A stretch of DNA of 64,000 bases, from NCBI GenBank assembly GCA_023388195.1, contig JAEWGR010000004.1:1-64000 (forward strand). Reading direction: 5' to 3'. Made by a program: the position numbers and the translations under genes. The notes below the pieces were generated by a model that saw only the letters and a list, made by a program, of their open reading frames with translations, made no database searches and was not told where the DNA came from. How positions within the stretch are numbered: the first letter of the stretch is position 1; every line of letters starts with the position of its first letter. The stretch comes from Bacillota bacterium (GTDB taxonomy: Bacteria > Bacillota > Negativicutes > Sporomusales > Sporomusaceae). Shown here in pieces: positions 24,312 to 32,322 of the stretch.

Positions 24312-25219
24312 ATCCCTGCCTCCTTTGTCGTATTTACCCCGGTTATCAGCGCAGGGTGTAAAAGCGCCTGACAGTCGCTGCCACCGGCAAAGGCACCGCT
24401 ATAAATACCGATAAGTACGTTAGCGGTCTGAGCCGGGCCATACTCGGTCATGATGGTGATACGATCCGGTCTGAACCCCAATAAAACACTGCGGCTGCCG
24501 ACAGACTGGTAAGGAATAACCTCCACCCTGGACAGCCAGACTGTATCCGGACATTGATCAAGATTAGCCAGCCACATCTCCGGACTGTTATTGTTCAAAT
24601 ACTCCACGGCCTGTTGGCTTAGCAGGGAAAAAGACGCCTGCCGGCTTACGAGCACAACAGGTGTACGCCCCAGCAGTGAAAAAAGCCCATTACCGGTATC
24701 CAGCATACCGGTTATTTCGGTAAAGCGCCCGCTATACTCGATTTTGGCCTGATAGAAGGTCTGCCGCCGATACATTCTGCCAAGCAGTTGCTTGACAATA
24801 AGCCCAACAAGTACTACAGCAATAACTGCGCCTGTCAGCAAATGACGCCAGGACAACGTAAGCATCTGGGTCCCGGGCGGCACTCCGGTCTGAGCAAAGT
24901 ACAGCCAGCCCAATACCGCTCCCCCTAACATAAACGAGATAACAAAGAAAATACCGATAAGTGTTAGTGTTACCTTTAAGGACCTGTGCCCGAAGGCTAG
25001 TAGAATAATAACCACTGAGGCCAATAACTTTCCCGGGATTGTATACAATATAAACATCTCCGGGAAAACCCCGCCAAGGGAATATATTCCACCCAGCAAA
25101 GCGGCCGGTAATATCCGTCGCCAACAGAACGAAATACCGCCGGCATAAGCTGTTAACACCAGAATAACGCTATTCATCGTGAAATTAATTAATATTACCA
25201 TATCAGCATAGATGTACAC
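24290..25219 (-). CDS. spoIIGA: Sporulation sigma-E factor-processing peptidase
   Basis: Membrane aspartic protease that cleaves pro-SigE at the septum after SpoIIR signalling. From GTG 25219 (AGGAAGGG upstream) the protein is 309 residues and starts MYIYADMVILINF, like relatives. A longer frame to 25387 runs into the ftsZ terminator and is rejected. Five or so N-terminal membrane segments (about 1-140) precede the cytoplasmic protease domain with the catalytic motif LDTGN (D174). It lies between the ftsZ terminator and sigE. A Spo0A-dependent promoter is expected in 25220-25360, but I could not pick one. Confidence 0.93.
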   Translation of the reverse strand: MYIYADMVILINFTMNSVILVLTAYAGGISFCWRRILPAALLGGIYSLGGVFPEMFILYTIPGKLLASVVIILLAFGHRSLKVTLTLIGIFFVISFMLGGAVLGWLYFAQTGVPPGTQMLTLSWRHLLTGAVIAVVLVGLIVKQLLGRMYRRQTFYQAKIEYSGRFTEITGMLDTGNGLFSLLGRTPVVLVSRQASFSLLSQQAVEYLNNNSPEMWLANLDQCPDTVWLSRVEVIPYQSVGSRSVLLGFRPDRITIMTEYGPAQTANVLIGIYSGAFAGGSDCQALLHPALITGVNTTKEAGICALPGQ

Positions 25220-25360
25220 TGGTTTTCCCTTCCTGCCATGGGATTTTATTCCATAATAGGAACCGATACTAGCAATATATGCCACTGCCAAAATCACTAT
25301 GCCAATTATATCAAGCTTTATTTTAAAATAATGTAATTTTTTGCCAGAGAATAAGACTAA

Positions 25361-25399
25361 AAATAGACAGAAACCCCGACTCTGCAATGAGTCGGGGTT
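25361..25399 (-). terminator. Terminator of the dcw operon after ftsZ
   Basis: Perfect 11-bp stem AACCCCGACTC / GAGTCGGGGTT (25372-25399) with a 6-nt loop. On the minus strand it is followed by TCTGTCTATTTTT. It separates ftsZ from spoIIGA. Confidence 0.88.
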
Positions 25400-25421
25400 G
25401 ATTATTTATTAATGCTGGTTA

Positions 25422-26471
25422 CTAACGGCGCATCCAAGCAGGAATATCCAAATCGCGCCCCTTAAAAGGCTCGATAACCGGACTTTCATGCCTGCCTTCG
25501 CTTGTTTTTATCAAAGGTTTAGGATCAAAACCAGTGGCAATAACGGTTACCCGCACCTGATCTTCAAAACGTTCATCAATAGTTGCCCCAAATATAATTG
25601 TTGCTTCCGGATCAGCCGCCTTGGCAATAATATCAGCGGCTTCATTAACTTCAAATAAAGTAGTATTGGGGCCGCCGGTAAAGTTTAATAATACTCCCTT
25701 GGCGCCATCAATTGACATTTCCAGCAGCGGGCTTCTGATTGCAGCTTCAACAGCGGCAATGGAACGATTATCACCAGTGCCAAAACCGATGCCCATCAGG
25801 GCTGAACCGGCATCACTCATAATCGTCTTAACATCAGCAAAGTCAAGATTTATCAGAGCTGGCACGGCAATAAGGTCAGATATCCCCTGCACACCCTGCC
25901 GCAATACATCATCAACGATTTTAAATGCATCCAAAATCGAAGTTCGTTTATCAACCACCTGCAGCAAGCGGTCATTGGGTATAGTAATCAGCGTATCTAC
26001 CTTTTCCTTAAGCTTGGCCGTCCCGCGTTCGGCCTGCAACTGACGCTTACGCCCCTCAAAGGTAAACGGCTTGGTGACAACGCCAACAGTGAGTGCGCCT
26101 ACTTCCCTGGCACATTCAGCCACTACCGGCGCGGCACCGGTACCTGTCCCGCCGCCCATACCGGCAGTGATAAATACCATGTCAGCACCCTTAAGCACTT
26201 TGATGATATCTTCCCGGCTCTCTTGTGCTGCTTTTTCACCAATATCCGGATTCGCCCCCGCCCCCAGACCTTTGGTCAGCTTTTCGCCAATTTGAATACG
26301 ATAGGCTGCCTCAGAGCCGATCAAGGCCTGGGCATCAGTATTAATAGTAATAAATTCAACGCCTTGCAGACCGGCCCCAATCATACGGTTTACCGCATTA
26401 TTGCCGCCACCGCCTACGCCAATGACTTTTATCGAAGCAAATTGATCTAAATCCATATCAAATTCCAGCAT
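25422..26471 (-). CDS. ftsZ: Cell division protein FtsZ
   Basis: Tubulin-like GTPase that forms the Z ring. 349 residues. The N-terminal GTP-binding domain has GGGGNNAVNRM (about 19-29), the tubulin signature GGGTGTG (106-112) and NTDAQAL. The C-terminal linker is very short and ends in the conserved partner-binding peptide DLDIPAWMRR, which contacts FtsA/ZapA-type proteins. ATG with GGGAGG upstream. It begins 17 bp after the ftsA stop and ends just before a strong terminator. Confidence 0.98.
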   Translation of the reverse strand: MLEFDMDLDQFASIKVIGVGGGGNNAVNRMIGAGLQGVEFITINTDAQALIGSEAAYRIQIGEKLTKGLGAGANPDIGEKAAQESREDIIKVLKGADMVFITAGMGGGTGTGAAPVVAECAREVGALTVGVVTKPFTFEGRKRQLQAERGTAKLKEKVDTLITIPNDRLLQVVDKRTSILDAFKIVDDVLRQGVQGISDLIAVPALINLDFADVKTIMSDAGSALMGIGFGTGDNRSIAAVEAAIRSPLLEMSIDGAKGVLLNFTGGPNTTLFEVNEAADIIAKAADPEATIIFGATIDERFEDQVRVTVIATGFDPKPLIKTSEGRHESPVIEPFKGRDLDIPAWMRR

Positions 26472-26488
26472 TAGTAAGTTTTCCTCCC

Positions 26489-27691
26489 TTAATATCGATC
26501 AAATTTCAATAGTCTTTTAGCTTTATGAACCAATGTGCCCCAGGCACTACGTTCACCACCAGGCTCATTTTCCGTAATTCTGGCACCATGTTTCAGAATT
26601 CCATAACAAACAGTGTTCGCAGGATGCACATATTCAGTGGCCAAACCTGCCGGTGTTACCGTAGTGGTATGTATTTCAAAAACCTTGGCTACACAAGTCG
26701 CCATACTAGGCATCGCTCCGCAACCACCGGTTAAGTAAATAGCTTCGAAAGTTTGTCCCGGCCCTGATAAATATTCGGTCTGCAGTGGTTTAAGATAACC
26801 ATATACTAAAGTAACAATTTCTTCTACTCTGCTTTCGACAATATCATATAAAAAATCAAAAGGGATATGTTTATCAACCGTCCCATAGTCGTTGCAATCC
26901 AAAACCACCCCCTGATTTCGCAAATCAGGAGAAAGCCGTGAATAATAGCGTTTAATTTCCTCGGCATGAGCCCGGTTAACGCTTAACCCCTGCATTAAAT
27001 CACTGGTTATATAGTCACCACCCAGCGGCAATGCAGCTGATGAACGCAAGCGGCCTTCCACATACAGCGAAATATCCGCAACACCTGCACCAATATCAAT
27101 AAATATAAAGTTAGCCGGCTGACCAGGTAATTCATTATGCATACCCTCGGCTGCCATAATGCCGCTGGCAACGATTCCATTCAGGTGAATACCACTCCCG
27201 CTCAGCACACTGCTAAGCTCGGCCAATGTAACTTTGGGGGCTGATATAATATGAGTCTCTACTGCAAGTGCTGCCCCAGCCTGGGTAATAACCTCCCTGG
27301 CCGGAAACAGATGTAGTACCTCATAGTCCTGATCAGCAACCGTAAACACAGCCGCTTTGCAGGCCCGCTCCACATCAGCGCCAGTGACCGTTCCCGCTGT
27401 GGCTGATGCTACAGTCCCCATACTATTTTGCGCAACAAGCACAGAGCCGCTAAGACCTAAATAAACAGACCCGGCAGCCTGACTGTCAGTTGCCATGACC
27501 ACACACTCTACCGCTTGTCTGACAGAATGAGCCAAAGCACCGATGTCAGTGATCACACCTTTGGCAAACCCCGCAGTGGGAGCAGCACCGCTGCCAAAAA
27601 TTTGTATCCGGCCATTTGCTTCTTGCCTTCCGGCCAAAACTTTGACCATACCTGTGCCAACATCAATCGCTAATATATTTTTTTTGTCCAT
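26489..27691 (-). CDS. ftsA: Cell division protein FtsA
   Basis: Actin-like ATPase that tethers FtsZ to the membrane. With ATG 27691 it has 400 residues and begins MDKKNILAIDVGTGMVKVL (phosphate-1 motif). The SHS2-type insertion and IDIGAGVADISLY (phosphate-2) follow, then LTGGCGAMP (adenosine motif). The C-terminal WGTLVHKAKRLLKFDRY tail is an amphipathic, basic membrane-targeting helix. A longer frame to 27778 lacks a ribosome site and crosses a poly-T tract, so it is rejected. It is preceded by a terminator-like hairpin after sbp. Confidence 0.95.
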   Translation of the reverse strand: MDKKNILAIDVGTGMVKVLAGRQEANGRIQIFGSGAAPTAGFAKGVITDIGALAHSVRQAVECVVMATDSQAAGSVYLGLSGSVLVAQNSMGTVASATAGTVTGADVERACKAAVFTVADQDYEVLHLFPAREVITQAGAALAVETHIISAPKVTLAELSSVLSGSGIHLNGIVASGIMAAEGMHNELPGQPANFIFIDIGAGVADISLYVEGRLRSSAALPLGGDYITSDLMQGLSVNRAHAEEIKRYYSRLSPDLRNQGVVLDCNDYGTVDKHIPFDFLYDIVESRVEEIVTLVYGYLKPLQTEYLSGPGQTFEAIYLTGGCGAMPSMATCVAKVFEIHTTTVTPAGLATEYVHPANTVCYGILKHGARITENEPGGERSAWGTLVHKAKRLLKFDRY

Positions 27692-27800
27692 AACTCCCTC
27701 GCAGCACAGTATTATGTTTCTTCCCAATAGTTTCAACAAAAGTAGCATTTTCCCTTTTTTTCGGGGGAGAAAAATCATGCTTTTTTTTTTTGAAATTCTT

Positions 27801-27851
27801 CATAAGAAAAGCTCCAAAGCCCTCAACATATTCAGACAGGCTTTGAAGCTT
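27801..27851 (-). terminator. Terminator-like hairpin between sbp and ftsA
   Basis: Stem AAGCTTCAAAGCC / GGCTTTGGAGCTT (one G-T pair, minus-strand reading), loop of 17 nt, followed by TTCTTAT. It could attenuate transcription from the upstream dcw genes into ftsAZ. Confidence 0.65.
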
Positions 27852-27856
27852 TTCGA

Positions 27857-28186
27857 CTATTTTTTCAGGAAATAACGGCGAATAATTGCTAAATTCTGGA
27901 ATATACGTAACCCGAATGCCAAAAGGGAAACATAATATAAGTCAATCCCCAGCCGGTCGCCTATATAAACCAAGCCGGCAGCCAGTAATGCATTTGTAAA
28001 AAAACCGGTAATAAACACTGTATTATCAAATTTTTCCTCAATGCCGGCCCTCAAACCACCAAAAACTGAGTCTAACGATGCCAATAGGGCAACCGACATA
28101 AATTTTGCATATTCCAGTGGCACAGTAATGGGAAAGACGATACCTATAACTATACCTATAATCAAACCGGTAATAGGTAAAACCAT
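27857..28186 (-). CDS. sbp: Small basic protein Sbp (DUF1290)
   Basis: A 109-residue, three- or four-helix membrane protein of the DUF1290 family found between ftsQ and ftsA in many Firmicutes. The start used is MVLPITGLIIGIVIGIVF, and a conserved loop DSVFGGLRAGIEEKFD lies at about residues 38-53. The upstream frame to 28219 lies within DUF881 and is not used. The ATG at 28186 comes one base after the DUF881 stop, with AGGAGGGTGG in the last DUF881 codons. Role unknown; linked to division or spore formation by context only. Confidence 0.9.
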   Translation of the reverse strand: MVLPITGLIIGIVIGIVFPITVPLEYAKFMSVALLASLDSVFGGLRAGIEEKFDNTVFITGFFTNALLAAGLVYIGDRLGIDLYYVSLLAFGLRIFQNLAIIRRYFLKK

Positions 28187-28187
28187 A

Positions 28188-28880
28188 TTAGTTACCACCC
28201 TCCTTAAGCGGCTTAGCAAACTCGAACCGGAAAGCGCCTTTATACGCCGGGACTTTTACATCATCCTGTTTCTTCATCGTTACCTGGATACCCCAAAACT
28301 GCAGGGTCTCAATAACACCGCCGCGCATTTTAAGCGCGTTTTCCAGTGTCGTCGGTTCGCCAATAACCCTGATCTCATACGGTGGTGAATACCGTGAATT
28401 GTTAACCGACAGGGTTGGGCCGGCACAGCGAACCTCAGAGCTGGCTATAAGCCGCTGCTCATTAATAGAAATTGCTTCTGCCCCTGCAGCCCACAGTTCA
28501 TTAATTACCTTTAATATATCGTCATCATGAATCAGGTATAAATTAGGATTCTCACCCGGTTTGGAAGGACGCTTGCTGTCATCAATAGTTACAATAATAC
28601 CAGGCCCTTCGACAGCGATTACGCCGGCTCCCATCCTCACCCGTTCTAATTCCTTGGACGCGGCCTCAGCCCCGGAAGTGCGCTTCAGTTCCTGCACCTG
28701 ATTAATTAGCGCGTCCCGTTCTTTTTCTGTCTGGCTTAAGCGCTGGGATAAATCCTCCACCCGCTGGTAGGGGATGCTCGATCTAATATCCTGGGTAGTG
28801 CGGAATTGCACTGCCAGCATAATGCCCAACACAACACAGACCAGGGCAATCGCAAACTGCCCTTGCTTGATAGGTAGCAA
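28188..28880 (-). CDS. DUF881 (YlxW-type) membrane-anchored coiled-coil protein
   Basis: 230 residues: a short N-terminus, one transmembrane helix (about 8-25, FAIALVCVVLGIMLAVQF), a coiled coil (about 40-82) and the DUF881 domain (IAVEGPGIIVTIDDSKRP, LIHDDDILKVINELWAAGAEAISINEQRL). It starts at TTG behind AAAGGAGA. Equivalent to Bacillus ylxW/ylxX, placed between ftsQ and sbp. Function not established; likely an extracytoplasmic division-associated protein. Confidence 0.9.
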   Translation of the reverse strand: MLPIKQGQFAIALVCVVLGIMLAVQFRTTQDIRSSIPYQRVEDLSQRLSQTEKERDALINQVQELKRTSGAEAASKELERVRMGAGVIAVEGPGIIVTIDDSKRPSKPGENPNLYLIHDDDILKVINELWAAGAEAISINEQRLIASSEVRCAGPTLSVNNSRYSPPYEIRVIGEPTTLENALKMRGGVIETLQFWGIQVTMKKQDDVKVPAYKGAFRFEFAKPLKEGGN

Positions 28881-28904
28881 AATATCGTCTCCTTTCGAAT
28901 TCCC

Positions 28905-29651
28905 TCATCGGTCACGTATCTTAATAATCGGTGATTTATAGTTAAGATCAATATATTCGACAGCTAGCTTCTTAGTGGCCATCTCCTGTAAAATCTCACC
29001 TGTAAGTGTCGCTTTTTCCGGCAGCCGCTGGTTGTCACCAACCCGTATACATATAGAATGAATCGTATAGGCAACAAGTTCGTCCGGTGATTTAATATTT
29101 ACCTCTGACAGTTGATTCAGCGTAGTTTCATCCATGGCCGCAAGATAGGTCAGGACACTGAAAAGCCCTGGATTGTTTACCTGATCACCTACATATACAT
29201 TGCCTAGACGAACCCCGGTAATAACAGGGACCTTTATCTCTTTGATGTTTTTAAATGCAGCCAGCACCATCCCTTGCCGGTCAATTTCAACAAAGCCATA
29301 CTGGCTGGCCACAAAAGCCAGCGGCTGACGCTCGCTAACCTTGATAGATATAGTAGCCGGAAAATGCCGCTCTACCTTAACCTCGGCTACCCGCAGGTCA
29401 CTCATCAACCGGTCTTTTATATCTGCCGTTTTTAATCTAAAAATATTCACTTGTTCAGGGACACCGGCAACCCGTAATACATCCTCAGCCGTAATGTATT
29501 TGTTCCCCTCGACAAGTACTGTCCCCACAACAAAATAGGGAGAATTAACAAATAAAAAAAATGCTATCAGCGATGCCAAAGCCGCCAGTAAGGCTGCAAA
29601 AGTCGAATTCCGCCGCCGCCTGGCCGCCTTTAAGCGTTCTGCTGTCTGCAT
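28905..29651 (-). CDS. ftsQ: Cell division protein FtsQ/DivIB
   Basis: Bitopic divisome protein. 248 residues: a cytoplasmic basic tail (RLKAARRRRN), a transmembrane helix (about 17-38), a POTRA domain (VGTVLVEGNKYITAEDVLRV, about 41-110) and the FtsQ beta domain. ATG behind ACAGGAG. It is separated from ddl by a 403-bp gap filled with tandem repeats, unusual inside an otherwise tightly packed cluster. Confidence 0.93.
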   Translation of the reverse strand: MQTAERLKAARRRRNSTFAALLAALASLIAFFLFVNSPYFVVGTVLVEGNKYITAEDVLRVAGVPEQVNIFRLKTADIKDRLMSDLRVAEVKVERHFPATISIKVSERQPLAFVASQYGFVEIDRQGMVLAAFKNIKEIKVPVITGVRLGNVYVGDQVNNPGLFSVLTYLAAMDETTLNQLSEVNIKSPDELVAYTIHSICIRVGDNQRLPEKATLTGEILQEMATKKLAVEYIDLNYKSPIIKIRDR

Positions 29652-29705
29652 GCTATCACTCCTGTAGACATCTTCTGCAGTAATTATACACCGGATTGTC
29701 CGCCA

Positions 29706-30020
29706 GATAAAGCGAAACTTGCCTGGAAGAAATGGAATGAACTTCCTGGCTTAGTTGAGCCTATCCAGGAGCTTAGCAACACTTAGGCAGCCGCCCGGAA
29801 GCGGGGGCCTTAGTGGTGCTTAGCTATCGGATAAAGCGAAACTTGCCTGGAAGGAATGGAATGAACTTCCTGGCTTAGTTGAGCCTATCCAGGAGCTTAG
29901 CAACACTTAGGCAACCGCCCGGAAGCGGGGGCCTTAGTGGCGCTTAGCTATCGGATAAAACGAAACTTGCCTGACAGGTTTAATGAACTGCCAGGCTTGT
30001 CTGACCGGAATAGTAAAAAA
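29706..30020. repeat. Tandem 124-bp direct repeat, two full units plus a degenerate third
   Basis: Unit 1 is 29706-29829 and unit 2 is 29830-29953. They differ at only three positions (GAAGAAATGG/GAAGGAATGG, GGCAGCC/GGCAACC, GTGGTGC/GTGGCGC). A third start, GATAAAACGAAACTTGCCTG, follows at 29954 and then diverges. Each unit contains imperfect hairpins (CCTGGAAG...CTTCCTGG; GCTTAGCAACACTTAGGC against GCCTTAGTGGTGCTTAGC). The array fills the gap between ddl and ftsQ and has no coding capacity I can support. Confidence 0.92.
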
Positions 30021-30054
30021 CAGGCAGCATCTGTCGACACTGCCCGCAAGTCTG

Positions 30055-30984
30055 CTAATCAACGGTTGCCAAGAGAATCCGCTCACATAAATCAGCAAAA
30101 TGAATACCAACGGCAGCAGCAGCCTTAGGTACCAGGCTGGTAGCGGTCATGCCCGGTATCGTATTAATTTCCAGTACATAAGGATGATCAGACTGATCAA
30201 GCATTACGTCAACACGACCAATGCCCCGGCAGTTTAACAGCTTATAGGCTGCAAGGGCTACTTGCTGTACCCGGCAGGTAGTCTCAACAGACAGCAAAGC
30301 CGGAACAATATACTGAGTAGCGCCTTTAGTATATTTTGACCTGTAATCATAACGGCCCGATTCCGGTACAATTTCAATGACCGGGAGAGCTTCCGGCCGA
30401 TCAGTTCCCAGGATGGCAACCGTCAATTCCTTCCCGCTGATGAATTCCTCGACAACAATATGATCGCTAAACCTAAAAGCTTCTGTTATCGCTTCATCAA
30501 TAGCGGCGGGATCATCCACAATGGTAACGCCAATACTTGAACCCTGCGCGGCAGACTTGATAACCACCGGCACGCCAAATTCACTTTGAATCTCTTGGCG
30601 CAATTGCTCGCCGGCCTCTTGCTTACTGTACAGCCGCGAGCGGGGCGTTGGTATCCCTGCGGCCAAAAACAATCGTTTGGTCACTGCTTTATCCATAGCG
30701 GCAGCGCTGGCCAACACCCCGGAACCAGTATAGGGTATCCCTAACATGTCAAGTGTACCTTGCAGGAGTCCGTCTTCACCATAGAGGCCATGGACAGCAT
30801 TAAATACGACATCAATTTGATTGCTCTTTAGTTGTTCAACAAAATTGCGGGGGTTCAGGTCAATACCTATAGCATTGTACCCTTTCTCTTGCAGTGCTCC
30901 TAAAATAGCGCCCCCGGTATTTAATGATACCTCACGCTCAGCCGATGGGCCGCCCATAACAACTGCAATTTTCTTGTTTTTCAA
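30055..30984 (-). CDS. ddl: D-alanine--D-alanine ligase
   Basis: Joins two D-alanines with ATP for the peptidoglycan stem peptide. 309 residues, ATP-grasp fold. Seen: GGPSAEREVSLNTG near residue 11, NAVHGLYGEDG, YTGSGVLASA, KSAAQGSSIGV, and the metal-binding C-terminal EINTIPGMTATSL. TTG start (30984) with AAGGGGG upstream, one base after the murA stop. Downstream lies the 124-bp repeat array. Confidence 0.96.
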   Translation of the reverse strand: MKNKKIAVVMGGPSAEREVSLNTGGAILGALQEKGYNAIGIDLNPRNFVEQLKSNQIDVVFNAVHGLYGEDGLLQGTLDMLGIPYTGSGVLASAAAMDKAVTKRLFLAAGIPTPRSRLYSKQEAGEQLRQEIQSEFGVPVVIKSAAQGSSIGVTIVDDPAAIDEAITEAFRFSDHIVVEEFISGKELTVAILGTDRPEALPVIEIVPESGRYDYRSKYTKGATQYIVPALLSVETTCRVQQVALAAYKLLNCRGIGRVDVMLDQSDHPYVLEINTIPGMTATSLVPKAAAAVGIHFADLCERILLATVD

Positions 30985-30985
30985 T

Positions 30986-32251
30986 CTAATGTCCCCCTTC
31001 AGCTACCTGGACCCGTACGATCTGTGCTCCCAACGCCTGCAATTTTTTCTCAATATTTTCATAACCCCGGTCAATATGATAAACCTGCTCAACTTCTGAG
31101 GTTCCCTTAGCGGCTAGAGCCGCTAGTACCAAGGCACTGCCGGCCCTTAAGTCAGGTGCCGCCACATTGGCTCCGGTCAAACTTGTAACACCGCGGATAA
31201 TAGCAGTACGGCCTTCGACCTTTATTTTAGCCCCCATCCGGGTAAGTTCATCTACATGTTTAAAGCGGTTTTCGAAAATAGTTTCTGTAATAATGCTGGT
31301 GCCTTTAGCTATCGTAAGTAAGGACAGCATCGGTGCCTGCAGGTCGGTGGGAAATCCCGGGTAAGGCAGGGTTTTAATATCAACGCCCCTAAGCTCTCCT
31401 GCTTTTATCCGGACATAATCCCTGCCGGTTACTATTTGGGCGCCAATATCCTGCAATTTATCAGTAACCGAAAATAAGTGCTCCGGAATAATGTTTTCAA
31501 CAACAACATCACCACGCGTCATAGCGCTTGCCATTAGAAATGTGCCTGCTTCAATCCGGTCACACATTACCGTGTGCTCGGTCGGGGTAAGTTTTGCCAC
31601 ACCGTCAATTCTGATAGTGTCTGTTCCCGCACCACTGATTCTTGCCCCCATCTTGTTTAAGATTGTCTGCAAATCAATGATTTCCGGTTCACGCGCCGCA
31701 TTACGGATAATTGTTGTTCCTTTGGCCAGTGCGGCCGCCATCATGGCATTTTCAGTCGCCCCAACGCTGGGGAAGTCAAAATTGACTTCGCCACCTCTTA
31801 ATTCTTCAGCCTCAGCTTCAATAAATCCAAAACTTTCATCAACTATTGCGCCAATTCTTTCGAGTGCTTTGATATGTAGATTAATTGGTCTTGGCCCGAT
31901 AGCACACCCACCGGGATAGGAGATTCGAACTTTGCGGAATCTCCCTAACAGCGGCCCCATAAGAAATACCGAAGCCCGCATCTCCCGCATTAAATGCTCG
32001 GGAATTTCAGCCTTACTGACATTGGTTGTGTCAATCAACATGGTATGGCCCTGCCTGACTATTTTAGCCCCTATGAGTGTCAAAATATCCTGCATGGCCT
32101 GAATATCACGCAAATAAGGAACATCATGGATAATACTGACGCCGGAACACAGAAGCGTTGCCGCCATAATCGGCAATGTAGCATTTTTAGCCCCGCTCAC
32201 CCGGACATTACCACATAGTTGTACTTCGCCTCTGACGATAAATTTCTCCAT
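30986..32251 (-). CDS. murA: UDP-N-acetylglucosamine 1-carboxyvinyltransferase
   Basis: First committed step of peptidoglycan synthesis: transfer of enolpyruvate from PEP to UDP-GlcNAc. 421 residues, inside-out alpha/beta barrel. The catalytic cysteine is in GGCAIGPRPINLH (about residue 115), the substrate motif SGAKNATLPI near residue 19, and DRIEAGTF and PGFPTDLQAP also match. Cys rather than Asp at the active site predicts fosfomycin sensitivity. ATG behind GGGAGGG. It follows murC, and murB is not seen in the cluster. Confidence 0.96.
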   Translation of the reverse strand: MEKFIVRGEVQLCGNVRVSGAKNATLPIMAATLLCSGVSIIHDVPYLRDIQAMQDILTLIGAKIVRQGHTMLIDTTNVSKAEIPEHLMREMRASVFLMGPLLGRFRKVRISYPGGCAIGPRPINLHIKALERIGAIVDESFGFIEAEAEELRGGEVNFDFPSVGATENAMMAAALAKGTTIIRNAAREPEIIDLQTILNKMGARISGAGTDTIRIDGVAKLTPTEHTVMCDRIEAGTFLMASAMTRGDVVVENIIPEHLFSVTDKLQDIGAQIVTGRDYVRIKAGELRGVDIKTLPYPGFPTDLQAPMLSLLTIAKGTSIITETIFENRFKHVDELTRMGAKIKVEGRTAIIRGVTSLTGANVAAPDLRAGSALVLAALAAKGTSEVEQVYHIDRGYENIEKKLQALGAQIVRVQVAEGGH

Positions 32252-32322
32252 CGTCTTCCCTCCCAGACAAGTACAATCACCCTTTATTATTTTATATCTA
32301 ATCTCTAATAAATTTCTGACTA

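Noticed and set aside
24732..25124. Long shadow frame inside spoIIGA
   Set aside because: It is in an alternative frame of a clearly coding membrane protein, with no start context.
29706..30020. Considered as a CRISPR array
   Set aside because: The 124-bp units are contiguous direct repeats without variable spacers and there are no cas genes.
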